Counted from the stretch's first letter, positions 34,196 through 45,424 are shown. The stretch is DNA of 64,000 bases from Corythucha ciliata (GCA_038030265.1 CM075941.1:36890164-36954163), one strand, 5' to 3'. Numbers and translations are program-made. Notes: generated from the letters alone by a model not told the origin.

Positions 34196-35647
34196 ATGAA
34201 CTCCTTGGTAAGGTCTACTATAGCAAAAATACTGCATTGAAAAAATAATTATGAATTAAAATTTGACTAAATTGTGATAAAACACTATTATGATATACAA
34301 TTTCTATTATTATAAAAAATGTAATATTTAACTAAATTGAAAAATAATTTTCACACTTTCACTTTTCAGGCTTTCCTTGCGGTTTTACTAAGCGCCCTTG
34401 CACTATCGCAGGGTGAAAATAAAAGGCGAAGCGTCTACGGAGAGAGCCTAGGACTCGGTTCAGGAATTGGACTCTCATCCCATAACTCTTTAAGCAGCTC
34501 ATCACTGGGATCCGGTGTTCACAGTTTCGGCTCAAGCATTGGGTTATCCTCCTCCGGTCACGGACTCGGCTCGGGCATCAGCCTAGGAAGCGGCTATGGC
34601 TCAGGCTACGGCTACGGATCGGGGCTGAGCTATGGCTCAGGATCGTCTGGTCTTGGCTCTGGATTGAGTTTGGGCTCGGGTTACGGCCTCGGCTCGGGAT
34701 TAGGCTATGGCTCGGGTTCTGGTCTTGGCTCTGGATTAAGTTTGGGCTCTGGTTCTGGCCTCGTCTCAGGCTTGGGTTACGGATCTGGCTATGGTTACGG
34801 CGGTGGCTATGGAAGCGGTCTTGGTGGCTTGAGTGGTGGCAGCACTGGAGGAGTTGGAGGAGTCATTTCAAAACACATCACCGTCACGAATCGCGTCGCT
34901 GTCCCTGTTCCTCAACCCTACCCAGTTACAGTCACCAGAAATGTTCCTGTTCCCGTCCCTCATCCTGTCAGAGTGCCGGTCGACCGGCCATACCCTGTGC
35001 ACGTTCCTCATCCAGTTCCAGTTCCAGTTGAACGACCCTACCCTGTCCCCGTGGACAAACCATACCCTGTTCCAGTCCCCCATCCAGTGCCCGTGAGAGT
35101 GCTCAAGCCTGTGCCAGTTGCTGTACCCCGCCCTTACCCAGTACCCGTTGTCAAAACTGTACCAGTGCCGGTTCCTCAACCCATTGCCATTTCCAGGCCT
35201 GTACCAGTAATCTCGTCTGGACTAGGATTCTCGTCTGGCTCCCTCGGCAGTGGATTCTCTTCTGGCTCTCTCGGCAGTGGATTCTCATCTGGCTCCCTCG
35301 GAAGTGGATTGGACTCCGGCTATTTGTCATCATCGGGTCTGTCGGGACTTGGATCATCATTTGGACACGGTTCACTTTCCAGCCTCTCATCTGGGCTATC
35401 CCTCGGTAGTGGCTCTTCAGGCCTGTCACTTGGTCACAGCTCACTGTCTTACGGAAGTGGTTCCTACGGCAGTGGATCATACGGCAGTGGTTCTTACGGC
35501 AGTGGTTCTTACGGCAGTGGTTCTTACGGCAGTGGTTCCTATGGAAGCGGCAGCGGATCCTACGGAAGTGGTCACTCTGATCTTTCGTCGGGTTGGTCAT
35601 CGGGGGGAAAATACTCATCGGCTAGTCTTGGATCTCACGGATGGTGA
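34196..35647 (+). CDS. Secreted Gly/Ser and Pro-Val repeat structural protein, copy 1
   Basis: Exon 1 (34196-34207) encodes MNSL and stops at a GTAAGG donor. The 162-nt intron ends in TTTTCAG and exon 2 (34370-35647) continues in frame, giving 429 residues. The first ~19 residues are a signal peptide (FLAVLLSALALSQG), followed by a conserved GENKRRSVYGES with a dibasic KRR that could be cleaved. Residues ~25-165 are Gly-Ser-Leu/Tyr repeats (GSGYGSG, GLGSG). Residues ~169-286 form a Pro-Val block of PVPV, PYPV and HPVPV tetrads. Residues ~287-429 are Gly/Ser, with a run of SYGSG pentads at ~364-405. Such composition fits cuticle, eggshell or secreted-fibre proteins. The exact role is unknown. 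The start is chosen because the same four-codon exon precedes all four paralogues. Confidence 0.9.
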
Positions 35648-35761
35648 TTCTGCACAATCCGAGGTCCACTAATTCATTTGGATGATAACGAATCATCTAT
35701 TTTCATTCACATTGTACATACCATTGAAGATGTTGTGATTTTTTAATTTTTGTATAACTAC

Positions 35762-35767
35762 AATAAA
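35762..35767 (+). terminator. Poly(A) signal of copy 1
   Basis: AATAAA 115 bases after the stop codon, in a T-rich 3' UTR. Confidence 0.7.
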
Positions 35768-35799
35768 TGTTTGTTACTTTTAAAAGTAATGGTTACATC

Positions 35800-36613
35800 A
35801 CCTTCCTTTCCGAATCTCAATCATGCCATCAAAGTATTGATGGAAAAAAAAATCAGTTTATTTTCTCTAACAGGATTTAGGCACGCGGTTGGGAATGATA
35901 CCAGAAATTACATAGGTATTTACTTACTCTTTCCTTCTGATGGATGAACTTCAATTTATTGAATTAATTTCCTGATGTCAGCCCTCGCTGGATCCACTTC
36001 GACTCGGTCTTCATGCAATTTTCACCTCAATTCCACCATAATCATTTTCTCTCACTTCCACTGTAACATCCTTCTTATTTTACTTCCAAACAAATAGGAG
36101 AATGGATACATTATCTGATAATTTTTTGAATTCATATATTTGTCAAACGCTTTCTGTTGGTTTCGTAAAACGTGGTTTTTAAATCACAACATCACAAATA
36201 GCCATTACAATATGGAGGTCAGTCGTCGCTAATTATTTTAGAGATTCCATTGTCTACATCCTTTCTGTCTTTCTGCTGCGTACCGAATTTCTGCTACCAA
36301 GGAAATTTCAATACTCAAAATACTCGAGAGGTCCACTCACGCGAAGGAAATGGGTAATATAGGGAAGCGATAAATTAAAATAATAAATTTTATAGCACCG
36401 ACCAAAGTACAAAGGTAATACAATGTTAAAAAATAGAAAACAATAAAATAAATGTAAAAAAGCATAACTGAAGCAACAAGCACGCGAGGTTTTCAGGAGC
36501 TTAGTGAAATCACAATTTTGAGCGCTGCCTTTGTGAGTCCCTGACCCACCGAACACGCACTTAAAGTCCATTTACATTTACAGTACAGTTGATGTCTCTG
36601 TACAAAAATGTCC
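35800..36613. other. No gene recognised
   Basis: Intergenic sequence downstream of copy 1. No supported frames or repeats. Confidence 0.4.
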
Positions 36614-36784
36614 TTTTTCTTTTATTGGTCTAATCGTTTTTCAGCCCGTCTAGGCTAAATAGGCTAGAATAAGTTTTTCATGTGTCCTCCACACTCGTTA
36701 ACATTGTAATGATATTTTAAAATACTAGAATCTAATACTATCTCTGGACGGGCTGAAAATCGATTGAATCAATAAAAGAAAATG
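36614..36784. mobile_element. Short foldback/MITE
   Basis: TTTTCTTTTATTGGTCTAAT with CGTTTTTCAGCCCGTC at the left is mirrored at the right by GACGGGCTGAAAATCG and ATTGAATCAATAAAAGAAAA. Arms are ~40 bp, total ~171 bp. Confidence 0.75.
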
Positions 36785-36849
36785 TTTTGCAAGACTTAAA
36801 GATGGAATAACAGGGATTTTTATGTTTGATGTTCATGAATATAGGGACG

Positions 36850-37740
36850 AAATTCCAAAAAAAAAGCGTTCATTCGAGGCTAAAATGGAGATAAAAGCTA
36901 ATTCAGAGCGTAACAAATCGAGAAAACGCTAATTCACGGTTTTTGGTGGGCGCTTAGGCGCGAAGGCAGATGAAAAAAGCGCTAATTCACGACTAAGAAA
37001 GAAAGAAACAGCTAATCCGCTGCTAAAACCGGGAAAAAGCGCCACTCGCGGCTAGCCCTCATTTGCAGCTATAATTGAGAAAAAACGCTATATGTATTCA
37101 CGGATAAAATAAATTTATGTACGCAACAATTGCTTTCAAAATTAGAATAAAGCCCTAATTCTCTACTAAAAAGGGGAAAACGTCTTCTCTAAAGTTAAGA
37201 AAAAGGGCAAGTTAGTGTCTGGAATTGAAAAAAGAAAAAAAATCGTAAATTTGTGGTTTTTGATGCAATTTCAAGAACGAATTCAAGAAAAATCGCTAAT
37301 TCAAGATGTTAGAAGATATTTTACGACTACAAAATTTACAAAGAACGTGCTGTTCAGAAACATGTGCTGTTCTCGGGGTGAATCCTTGGCTAAATCTAAG
37401 AAAAATCGCTAATTCACAGCTTATGATTGAAAAAAACGCTAATTTAAGGCAAAAATGAAGAAAAGGCCAATTCGTCGTTTCTTTGTGCATTGGCTAAAAA
37501 TTAGAAAAAGCCGTCAATTCATGGCTAGAAGTGAGGAAATTCGTTAATTCGTGGTTAAAGTTTAGATAAAGCGCAGACTCTCTCGGTAGAAAAGACGCTC
37601 ATTCGCACAGCTAAAATGTGAAAAAATGCGCTAATTTCGTAATTTCTCGATTCAATTTAATGTCTGAAATTGAGAAAAAGCTCTAATTTTGCGGCTGAAG
37701 TGCGGCTAAAATTGATGAAAATCAATGTTTTTCATGCAGC
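36850..37740 (-). repeat. Diverged ~33-bp repeat array, minus orientation
   Basis: Many copies of AAAACGCTAATTCACGGC/GGCTAAAATTGAGAAAAA-like text. Not visibly bounded by hAT-like ends, so its host element is unresolved. Confidence 0.8.
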
Positions 37741-38063
37741 ACAAGCAAGTGCTGCAAAAATAAAAAAAAATCACAAATCCAATTCAAAATAAATTCTACC
37801 GCCACGCCAAAATACGTTAGAAATCGTTCTAACGAAACGTCGCGTCAAAAAAGAAAAACAGACCGAAATGAACGGTCGATTTTTTTTTTTTTAATAATAA
37901 TATCGACCGCAACGGGCAATTTTTTTTGTTATGTCTGTTTTGTCGTTATTTATTTATTTTATTCTAAAACAAACAACTTGTTTTATATAGAACACATGTT
38001 TAGAAAAAATAATAAAATGATTAATTTGTGTTGTTCGTCAACGTTGTCCTGTTCATTTCAACA

Positions 38064-38083
38064 TGGCGCAGTTCGAACTTGAC
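38064..38083 (+). other. Possible primer binding site of second Gypsy element
   Basis: TGGCGCAGTTCGAAC follows an ACA that could end a 5' LTR at 38063. It resembles the complement of a tRNA T-arm and acceptor 3' end. The second LTR needed to prove this is not in the window. Confidence 0.45.
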
Positions 38084-38158
38084 GCATAGCAGTCGATAAT
38101 AGTACGTCAGAATTGTTTGGATAAATCCTTGCCACGACGAGTCGTCTGACAAATCAGA

Positions 38159-38640
38159 ATGGAGTTTCATCGACCTGAACCGCTCAGTTTCGAAGGCAAT
38201 ATCACTGAGAATTTCAGAATTTTCAAGGAACAGATCGACATTTATTTATTAGCGACGGAAACTCTTAAAAAAAGTCGGGAGGTACAAGTTGCCAGAGTAA
38301 AAAATCTGTTGGGACCTGAAGCCTTGCGTGTGTACAACGCGGTAACCGATAGACCGGAGGGTAGTGAAACAGTCTCCAGCATTTTGAGTGATCTTGAGTC
38401 TCATTGCAATCCGAAGAAAAATGAAATCGTCGAATTATTCAAGTTTTTCCAACGTAAACAAAGAGAAGGAGAACGGTTCGAGAGTTTTTTTTCGCGGATC
38501 TGAAGTCGTTGGCATGCTCATGTGACCTTGGCGACCAAGAAGAAAAATTATTGAAAACTCAAATAGTTCTGGGAATCCATTCGGATGCAATTCGGGAACG
38601 GCTGCTGCAGGAAGATGCTCCTCCACAGAAGTTCGTGTCA
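38159..38640 (+). pseudogene. Gypsy Gag capsid, frameshifted
   Basis: From ATG 38159 the frame reads a retrotransposon Gag: FEGNITENFRIFKEQIDIYL, then VKNLLGPEALRVYN and REGERFESFF. At a run of eight T (38487-38494) the frame ends in a stop, while a shifted frame continues as ADLKSLACSCDLGDQEEKLL and on to about 38640. The shift could be decay, an assembly length error in the T run, or less likely programmed slippage. Gag forms the particle that holds element RNA. Confidence 0.8.
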
Positions 38641-39397
38641 TATTGCAAAAGCTAAAGAACTAGCGGAAAGAAGCGCAAGAACAATTTCCAAAAGTACAGA
38701 AATATCCGTCGAGGCGATTTCACACAGCCATGTATCTCGAAAAGGCGTCAACAATGAGCAATTTGGTAAAACAAAATTCTTGTCCCAAAAATCCCTGTGC
38801 TCCAGGTGTGGACGAATTCATGAACATAATAAGTGTCCTGCCTTCAATAAACAGTGCTTTGCATGCCGTAAATCGAACCACTTTTCGAACGTGTGCACCT
38901 ACAAAAAATTTAACTCCCCACCGGATCAAAACGCTCATAAAACGTATGAACTCAACAAAGAAAGTACAAGTGATTCTGATTGTGAGCCAGACAGCTACAA
39001 AAATTTTGTTTTTACTGTAAATAACAGCAGCCAAAAAGACCAATGGTTCAAATCATTCGAAATTGCTGGGGAGAAAATCAAGTTCAAGTTGGACACTGGG
39101 GCTCAAGTAAACATTTTGCCACATTCTGTGGTTGGAAAGTGTGGCCTTCAAAAGGAAATAAGAATAAATTTTGATTGTATCGTGAATGTTAAAAGATTTA
39201 GGTATTGATTATTAAGAATGTTTATTGACCATCCACCAAAACTGGAAGCATTCGGGGGTTTCAAAATTTCGCCGCTCGGAAAGTTGGACATCGCCGTCAG
39301 CCACAAAAATGTGTCTCAAAACGTACAGTTCCTTGTTGTAGATGAAGTAACTTGTGCTCCTATTCTCGGCCTGAAGTCGTGTATAGACTTTAATTAA
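38600..39397 (+). pseudogene. Gypsy nucleocapsid and protease
   Basis: The frame from about 38640 encodes the Gag C-part, then two zinc knuckles (CSRCGRIHEHNKC and CFACRKSNHFSNVC), a linker, and a retropepsin-like protease with FKLDTGAQVNILP (catalytic D-T-G intact). A stop at 39208 interrupts the protease, which can be followed past it as PKLEAFGGFKISPLGKLDI and LGLKSCIDFN up to another stop. Confidence 0.85.
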
Positions 39398-40688
39398 AAG
39401 GGTCCATTCCATTTCATCTGATTATCAAAAAGAAACGTTCTTTAAGCAAAATACAGATGTTTTTGAAGGTTTGGGCGAGTTTCCGGATAAATACAAAATA
39501 AAATTAAGAAAGGACGCCGTGCCTAGAGCGTGTCCTCCCTGTAGAGTGCCAAATCAACTGAAAGAGAGGCTAAAGAATACTTTAGTTGCTTTAGAAGAAA
39601 AAGGGGTTATTGCTCGTGTGACTAATCCTAGTGAATGGGTCAGCAATATAGTTATCGTTGAAAAACCAGACAAGTCTTTGAGACTATGCATTGACCCTAT
39701 TGAGTTGAATAAACATATTCTCCGGGAGTATTACTCGATACCCACTCTGGAAGAAATAAGTGAGAAATTGCGAAACAAAAAGTTGTTTTGCGTCTTTGAC
39801 CTCAAAGATGGTTTCCACCCAATAAAACTTGATGAGGCTTCTAGTGAGTTGTGCACTTTTAGCACTTCCTTCGGGTGCTATAAGTATCTCAGGGCACCTT
39901 TTGGGCTGGCTTCCCTGCCAGAAGTTTTTCAAAAACTGACCCATAAATACTTCGGTGACATTGAAGGTATCTTTGTATATTTCGATGATATGTTATTAGC
40001 AGGGGATTCTGAAGATGATTTGAAGAAAATAACTTCGAAAGTTTTAGAACGAGCAAGAAAATACAACATAAAATTAAAAAAAAACAAAGTCCAATAATTC
40101 GTAAAAGAAGTGAAATATTTTGGCATGGTAATTGACAAAAACGGGAAAAGACCATACCCAGAACGCATCAAATCAATTCAAAATCTTGAACGCCCTCAAA
40201 ACAAAAAAGAATTACAACAAATTTTGGGTCTAATAATCAATTACCTTAGACCTTTCCTTCCAAATTTGTCGGAAAATATGTCTTCTTTGTACGATCTACT
40301 TAAAGCTAAAACCGACTGGTTATGGATCCCTGAGCACGACAAACTTTTTGAAAACTTGAAATTTCAGATATCTAATTTAGGTTCCTTGACACCGTTTGAT
40401 CCAAATAAGAAAATTGTAGTCCAGTGTGACGCATCAAAGTCAGCTTTGGGTTGTGCATTACTCCAAGAAGGCAAACCCGTGTTTTTTGCGTCGCGAACAA
40501 TGACTAATGCTGAAGTGAATAACGCACAAATTGAAAAAGAGTTACTCGCAATTACCTTTCCTTGTGCGAAATTCCATAATTTGCTATACGGCCATAAAAT
40601 AACCATACAGACTGATCACCAACCTCTTGTGTCATTAGTAAGGAAAGACATGGAAAAAATTCAAAATAATCGACTAATTGGTGTTTGA
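39398..40688 (+). pseudogene. Gypsy reverse transcriptase and RNase H, 3' truncated
   Basis: RT motifs appear in order: VALEEKGVIARVTNPSEWVS, LRLCIDPIELNKHI, FCVFDLKDGFHPIKLDE, APFGLASLPEVFQ and catalytic IFVYFDDMLLAGD. A stop at 40095-40097 falls between palm and thumb. The thumb and RNase H follow (LGLIINYLRPFLPNLSENMS, VVQCDASKSALGCALLQEG, ITIQTDHQPLVSL). The sequence stops at 40688 with no integrase, so the 3' half of the element is missing. Confidence 0.88.
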
Positions 40689-41469
40689 CCTTAGAGGTGA
40701 AGCGATAATGCTGATGAGGCGCACCGGGAATGGGCCCGAAATGCAGTAATTAAAAAACACCATGGCTGTATGGTTCAATAAAGTTTATGGTCTACAAGTA
40801 GTTCTAAAATCTTACTAACTCCTCATCATCTTTACACCTTTGCTTTTTGGAAAAAGGTAAATCAGAAATGGCGAAATATCCTACATAATGTATAACAGCC
40901 ACGTTATTTAGAGAGAGAGAGATCAATTTTAATGATAAAACCCCCTTACAAAAATAACGAGGGAAGGCGAACAAATTGCAATTATTCGTAGAATACACTG
41001 CATGTTGACTGATAATGGAAGAAGTAAGTCTGATATTACTGCAAAATTTCAGTTTAATGGTTCAAAAATTTAAGGCATTCAACATATAATGAGTAAGCAG
41101 TAAACACGCATGATATGAAAAGACGCAATTTTTTACGGATTTGCCTTTGTGTCAATGTCAGTATTCTTACAACGCTGAAATGTATTTTGATTTTCTTTCA
41201 CCTAATTACAACTTCGTATGACTTACACGTTGAAGCAGCTACTATTATCTTGCTCATATCTATGAGAATATGTTTTGCGAGTTCACTGTTCTTTGAAGAC
41301 AACAATCATTTTCACACCATTCGAGTACGTCCGTTAAATGCCTCTAAAGAAAACCAGTTGGTTCATCGACATATTCAAGTTAAAATTGCAATAATGCGGA
41401 GAATGCCGTTTTAAAAGGAAGAACAAATGAAACAGAACTTGTGAATCTCGGCTAACACTGACCATGTTA
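40689..41469. other. No gene; distal upstream region of copy 2
   Basis: The stretch near 41290-41480 resembles 52340-52520 upstream of copy 3 (shared CATTTTCACACCAT and TTATGTAAG/TTACGTAAG). The duplicated unit therefore reached at least ~300 bp upstream of the genes. Confidence 0.5.
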
Positions 41470-41625
41470 TATTTATGTAAGTACAGACAAGGGTGGGACG
41501 GGTCTATAGACCCGTTTCCGACGAAGCTCTTATTCAAAATGTCAAGCGTTTGAAAACGAAAGGAGAAGGGATTCTCTTGTATATAATATCTGAAGGGTGG
41601 TTAAGCGAGTATCATTCAATTCAGC
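41470..41625 (+). promoter_or_regulatory. Core promoter and leader of cluster copy 2
   Basis: TATATAATAT from 41580, then TCATTC with the start A at 41614 and a 12-nt leader. Shares AAATGTCAAGCG, GGAGAAGGGATTC and the TATA block with copies 1 and 3. Confidence 0.8.
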
Positions 41626-42971
41626 ATGAACCCCCTGGTAAGGATAACAAATGCAAATGATTTGAATATAGAATTAGTGCACCGTACTCAAAAACATAAC
41701 TTTACCGAGCCCTTAACTTAAGTAATTTAAAAATCATACGGTCTGATGACGTATCATCAGTTTCAAACCTCTTTAAGAAGGCCTTAAATTCAAGGAAGGC
41801 CTCCGAATGCGGTCCATATTACATACGGGTGAATCCGTTTGTGCTAGAATATGAAGGGATCAGAACACACAGTCACGTAGAAAGATTATCACTTTGTGTG
41901 TTACTAATAAAAAATTATAATTTTGTTTTTCAGATTCTTTTGACAGTTTTTCTGAGTGCCCTTGCTTTATCGCAAGGTGAAAACAAAAGACGAAGTGTAT
42001 ACGGAGAAAGCCTCGAGTTTGGATCCGGAAGCGGACTGTCTTCGCACGTCTCTATAAGCGGCCTATCTCTGGGCTCAGGCGTCCATAGCATCGGGCTATC
42101 TTCCTCTAGCGATGGACTTGATTCTGGTGTAAGTCTCGGGAGCAGTTATGGCTCGGGCTATAACTTCGGTTCAGGATATGGCCTCGGTTCCGGATTATCC
42201 TACAGCTCTGGGTCAGGCCTGGTTTCTGGACTTAACTACGGCTCAGGCTATGGGTACGGCAGTGGCCTCGGGACTTTGAGCGGAGGTGGTCTGACCGGCT
42301 TGGGTGGTGGAGTCATCTCAAAACACATCACTGTTACAAACCGTGTTGCGGTTCCCGTCCCACAGCCTTACCCAGTTCCAGTCACTAGAAATATTGCCGT
42401 TCCCGTCCCTCAACCCGTCAAAGTTCCAGTGGATAGGCCTTACCCTGTTCATGTTCCTCATCCCGTCCCTGTTCCAGTCGAACGACCCTACCCTGTCCCC
42501 GTCGACAAACCGTACCCTGTGCCAGTTCCTCACGCTGTACCTGTTAAAGTACTCAAGCCTGTACCTGTGGCCGTTCCCCGACCTTACCCGGTACCCGTAG
42601 TCAAGACCGTCCCAGTCCCAGTCCCACAACCCATTGCTATTTCAAGGCCCGTACCAGTTATCTCATCCGGGACAGGATTTTCTTCGGATTCCCTAGGCAG
42701 CGGATTCAACTCGGGCTACTTGTCATCATCTGGTATTTCTAGCCTTGGATCGTCCCTCGGAGTCGGCTCCCTCTCCGGCTTATCGTCTGGACTCGCTTTC
42801 GACAGTGCATCTTCCGGACTTTCGCTCGGTCATGGATCGCTTAGCAGCGTCTCTTCGGATCTGTCACTTAGTCATGGCTCGTCGTCCTATGGCAGCATTG
42901 GACATTCTGATCTCTCATCGGGTTGGTCCACAGGAGCCGAATCCGCTAGTCTACGATCTCGCGGATGGTGA
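41626..42971 (+). CDS. Secreted Gly/Ser and Pro-Val repeat structural protein, copy 2
   Basis: Exon 1 (41626-41637, MNPL, donor GTAAGG), a 296-nt intron and exon 2 (41934-42971) give 349 residues. Signal peptide (ILLTVFLSALALSQG), conserved GENKRRSVYGES, a Gly-Ser N part (~25-128), the Pro-Val block (~130-247) and a Ser/Gly/Leu tail. The SYGSG pentad run of copy 1 is reduced to a single SYGS. The Pro-Val block keeps the same ~118-residue length and nearly the same sequence as copies 1 and 3 while the flanks vary in repeat number, suggesting constraint on the block. A longer frame starting at 41829 reads through the intron and is not the real start. Confidence 0.9.
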
Positions 42972-43100
42972 ATGAGGAAAAACTGATAGTTCACGCATTC
43001 CCCTATAGATTCATAAGGTCTATCCAGTCATTTATCTATTATCCATTTTTTATTGTAAATAATGTTACTTTTTTTGTGATTTTCATTCTTTTTGTATTGA

Positions 43101-43106
43101 AATAAA
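43101..43106 (+). terminator. Poly(A) signal of copy 2
   Basis: AATAAA in GTATTGAAATAAAATACC, 130 bases after the stop. Confidence 0.7.
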
Positions 43107-43591
43107 ATACCTACTTGTTAAATTTGATTTATTGGCTCTTTGAAAACTGATGGTACTAGGTAAGCCTCGTGATCATTGGCATACGTAGAACTTTCTTGAG
43201 ATTGAAATGAAAACTTTGAGAATTGGTGCAAAAATAAGATGAGAACTTACTGCGAATAATCAAAAACAATATTGTTACGGTAACAGGTGACTTGATCTCA
43301 ACTACATGTTTGACTTAAAGTATTCGAGATTCTTCGAAGTCTAGCCTCACAATGATTGAGTAGAGAGCTGTTCCTGTAGGCACAGCAAATCAACTTTTTT
43401 TTTTTATTAGAATTTTCATATCATGAGGGTCATGAATGTATTACTTCGATATTTCTCCTTGAAGCCCAACGTAAGAGATCCATATGCGATTAGTGCTGAG
43501 AAGGAGGCTACTTTGGAAGTGGCTAAAAGAGGGTAAAAAGTTCGATAGATGAAGAAAGATGTTGTCGCCGGTATTCTATTAAATAGATTAA

Positions 43592-43968
43592 ATGAAAGTG
43601 ATATCTCCTGGACGACGATGGAAGGGCATAGCCCAACACGGTTCGAGTTTCGAGAAAAACTACAGAGAACTACATCAGAGAACTACTCGAGAACTACATC
43701 TACAATATGATAACACCGGCGTGGTTTACCTTTGTCATAAGCAGAAACGCCTAGAGTTTCGAGAAACAATGGCCCTGGGTGGGGTTCGGCTCAGCTGATC
43801 CCTCGCAGAACGACATCCAAAGGCGTCACCGTGGCGCAATTGGTAGCGTGCTGGACTAGAAATATAGAGGTCGCGGGTTCAAATCCCGCCGGGGAGCCCA
43901 TTTTTTTCGAAACTCCAATCGTGTTGGGCTATGCCCTTCCATCCTCGCCCGGAAGTTATCACTTTCGT
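43592..43968. mobile_element. TTAA-flanked MITE carrying a tRNA-like gene
   Basis: 377 bp. Ends are ~70-bp imperfect inverted repeats (left ATGAAAGTGATATCTCC, inner ATGGAAGGGCATAGCCCAAC; right is the complement). Both flanks are TTAA (43588-43591 and 43969-43972), suggesting piggyBac-type movement. The right arm is immediately preceded by a tRNA-like sequence. Confidence 0.85.
43825..43900 (+). tRNA. tRNA-like sequence with encoded CCA (probable pseudogene)
   Basis: A-box TGGCGCAATTGG and B-box GGTTCAAATCC are good Pol III promoter matches. D-arm (GCGC/GCGT) and T-arm (GCGGG/CCCGC) fold well. The anticodon stem has a mismatch with loop CTAGAAA, nominally AGA, but no long variable arm as tRNA-Ser needs. 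The acceptor stem pairs at only about five of seven positions. The sequence ends with CCA, which is not normally genomic in eukaryotes. I take it as a captured, decayed tRNA. Confidence 0.6.
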
Positions 43969-43972
43969 TTAA

Positions 43973-44679
43973 TTTATTTAAGGGTAAAAAGTATTTTAAG
44001 GATTTTTTACATTTTTACGGGGATGCTGAGTGGGCGAAGAAAATGCAAATTCGATGATTTTTTTTGTTTTTGTTTTTACCAGTGAACGAATTAATTGCAG
44101 ACTGAAGGGAAAACCTGGATTGAAATTCCGTCTAACAATGTTGCTCCATAGAGCCACATAAACAAAATCGACTCTTCGGAGCAACAAGAACCATGTGTAC
44201 ATTATTTTGTAACGTGTCGGGATTTCGCTCATCACAAGCAATTAAATCAATAGAAACAAAAACAATGAACATTTTAACAGCTGCGTTGAATCTATCAAAT
44301 ACGTACCTACAACTCATAAAAGCAGTCGTTACCACAATCAGAATAGCCCTAGAATACCACTGCTCCGAACAATAACTGTTATAACGTATCACTCCTTTGA
44401 GAGCGGTTACGTCATGATACTGTTATTATTTACCAAACCTTAGCCAATTTGAGGAAGTATGTACCTATTTATTTTATTCGCTCTCCTCTGATAATTATTC
44501 AATAATATCGTTTCATATTAAAATATAATTATGTGCAATTGTGCAGCTTCACCAATTTTTAATTTTTTGCTGAACAATACAGCAAAAAAACGACAAAAAT
44601 GACATCGAATATACACAATTTTTGCAAATAGTAAAAAGTGAACTATACAATAATATCACTGCTGAGCTCATATACCTTA
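43973..44679. other. No gene recognised
   Basis: AT-rich spacer with short opposing frames. Confidence 0.4.
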
Positions 44680-44821
44680 TAGCGTTTTCCATTTACATAT
44701 CATTCTGCTCCAGAGTAATTAATTTCCACCCGTCTTCTCCATTTACATATATTTTAATTAAGAGGGAACGGGTGGAAATGAACTGCTCTGGAGCAAAATT
44801 TCATGCAAATGGAAAACGCTA
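44680..44821. mobile_element. 142-bp MITE at a TA site
   Basis: TAGCGTTTTCCATTTACAT at the left and its complement ATGCAAATGGAAAACGCTA at the right. Inner pairs include TGCTCCAGAG/CTCTGGAGCA and TTTCCACCCGT/ACGGGTGGAAA. A one-ended relic (GCAAATGGAAAACGCTAC) occurs at 50384. Confidence 0.85.
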
Positions 44822-45029
44822 GTATAAATTATTATTACTGTTGTTAGGAACGCGTTGAATTTGTGAAGGAACATTTTAAGGAACCTAAATATAACACTGA
44901 AAACGCCCATGTTGAGTTTCCGAGCCCTTTAATTTTTTCACATTTTTTATTCTCCTGCGCTTTTCAGTCTTATTTTATCTTTATCAGTCTTCAAATTTTT
45001 CTTATCAGTCTCAATTCTTTCTTTCCTAC

Positions 45030-45275
45030 ATGATGAGAAAACTCAATTTTGCTGCCTCCATACGGAGAGGAAAGAAGGACTTTTCCGGGCTAGCCTGACA
45101 AAGTCTTTGTCGGGCTAGCCCGGCAAAGTTTTCTCGGGCTAGCCGTGGAAAGTATGCATTTTCTTCAAAAATCCGCTTGGGGCGCTACTTTGTCTTGCGA
45201 CTTTGTCAGGCTAGCCCGGAAAAGTCCCTCTTTCCCCTCCCTACGAAAGGCAGCAAAATCGGGTTTTCCTATCAT
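45030..45275. mobile_element. Foldback element with GGGCTAGCC core
   Basis: ATGATGAGAAAACTC...TTTTGCTGCC at the left pairs with GGCAGCAAAATCGGGTTTTC at the right, and GACTTTGTCAGGCTAGCCCG mirrors the left inner arm. The palindrome GGGCTAGCC(C) occurs four times inside. Confidence 0.8.
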
Positions 45276-45287
45276 TCCGGAAAGAAA

Positions 45288-45424
45288 ATAGTATGTGCAC
45301 CTTGCCGGGAAAGTGTTTTGCCGGTCCTCGACGATTCGCCCAGCCTCGCCTACGGCTCGGCTGGGCAACTTGTCTCGGCCCGGCAAACACACACTTTCCC
45401 GCCTAGGTACACAATATACTATTC
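45288..45424. repeat. Adjacent second foldback, GC-rich centre
   Basis: AATAGTATGTGCACCTTG with GGGAAAGTG pairs with CACTTTCCC and GGTACACAATATACTATT. The centre forms GCCCAGCC/GGCTGGGC. It starts 13 bp after the previous foldback. Confidence 0.75.

Noticed and set aside
34868..35618. Antisense frames rich in Trp/Arg/His opposite the Pro-Val and Gly-Ser coding regions, also at 42318-42629 and 53247-53558.
   Set aside because: They are shadows of repetitive codons on the sense strand; they conserve only because the sense gene does.
41829..41933. ATG upstream of copy 2 exon 2 giving a longer N-terminus.
   Set aside because: It lies in the intron; the shared TATA box, leader and 4-codon exon at 41626 give a signal peptide, while this start does not fit the paralogues.
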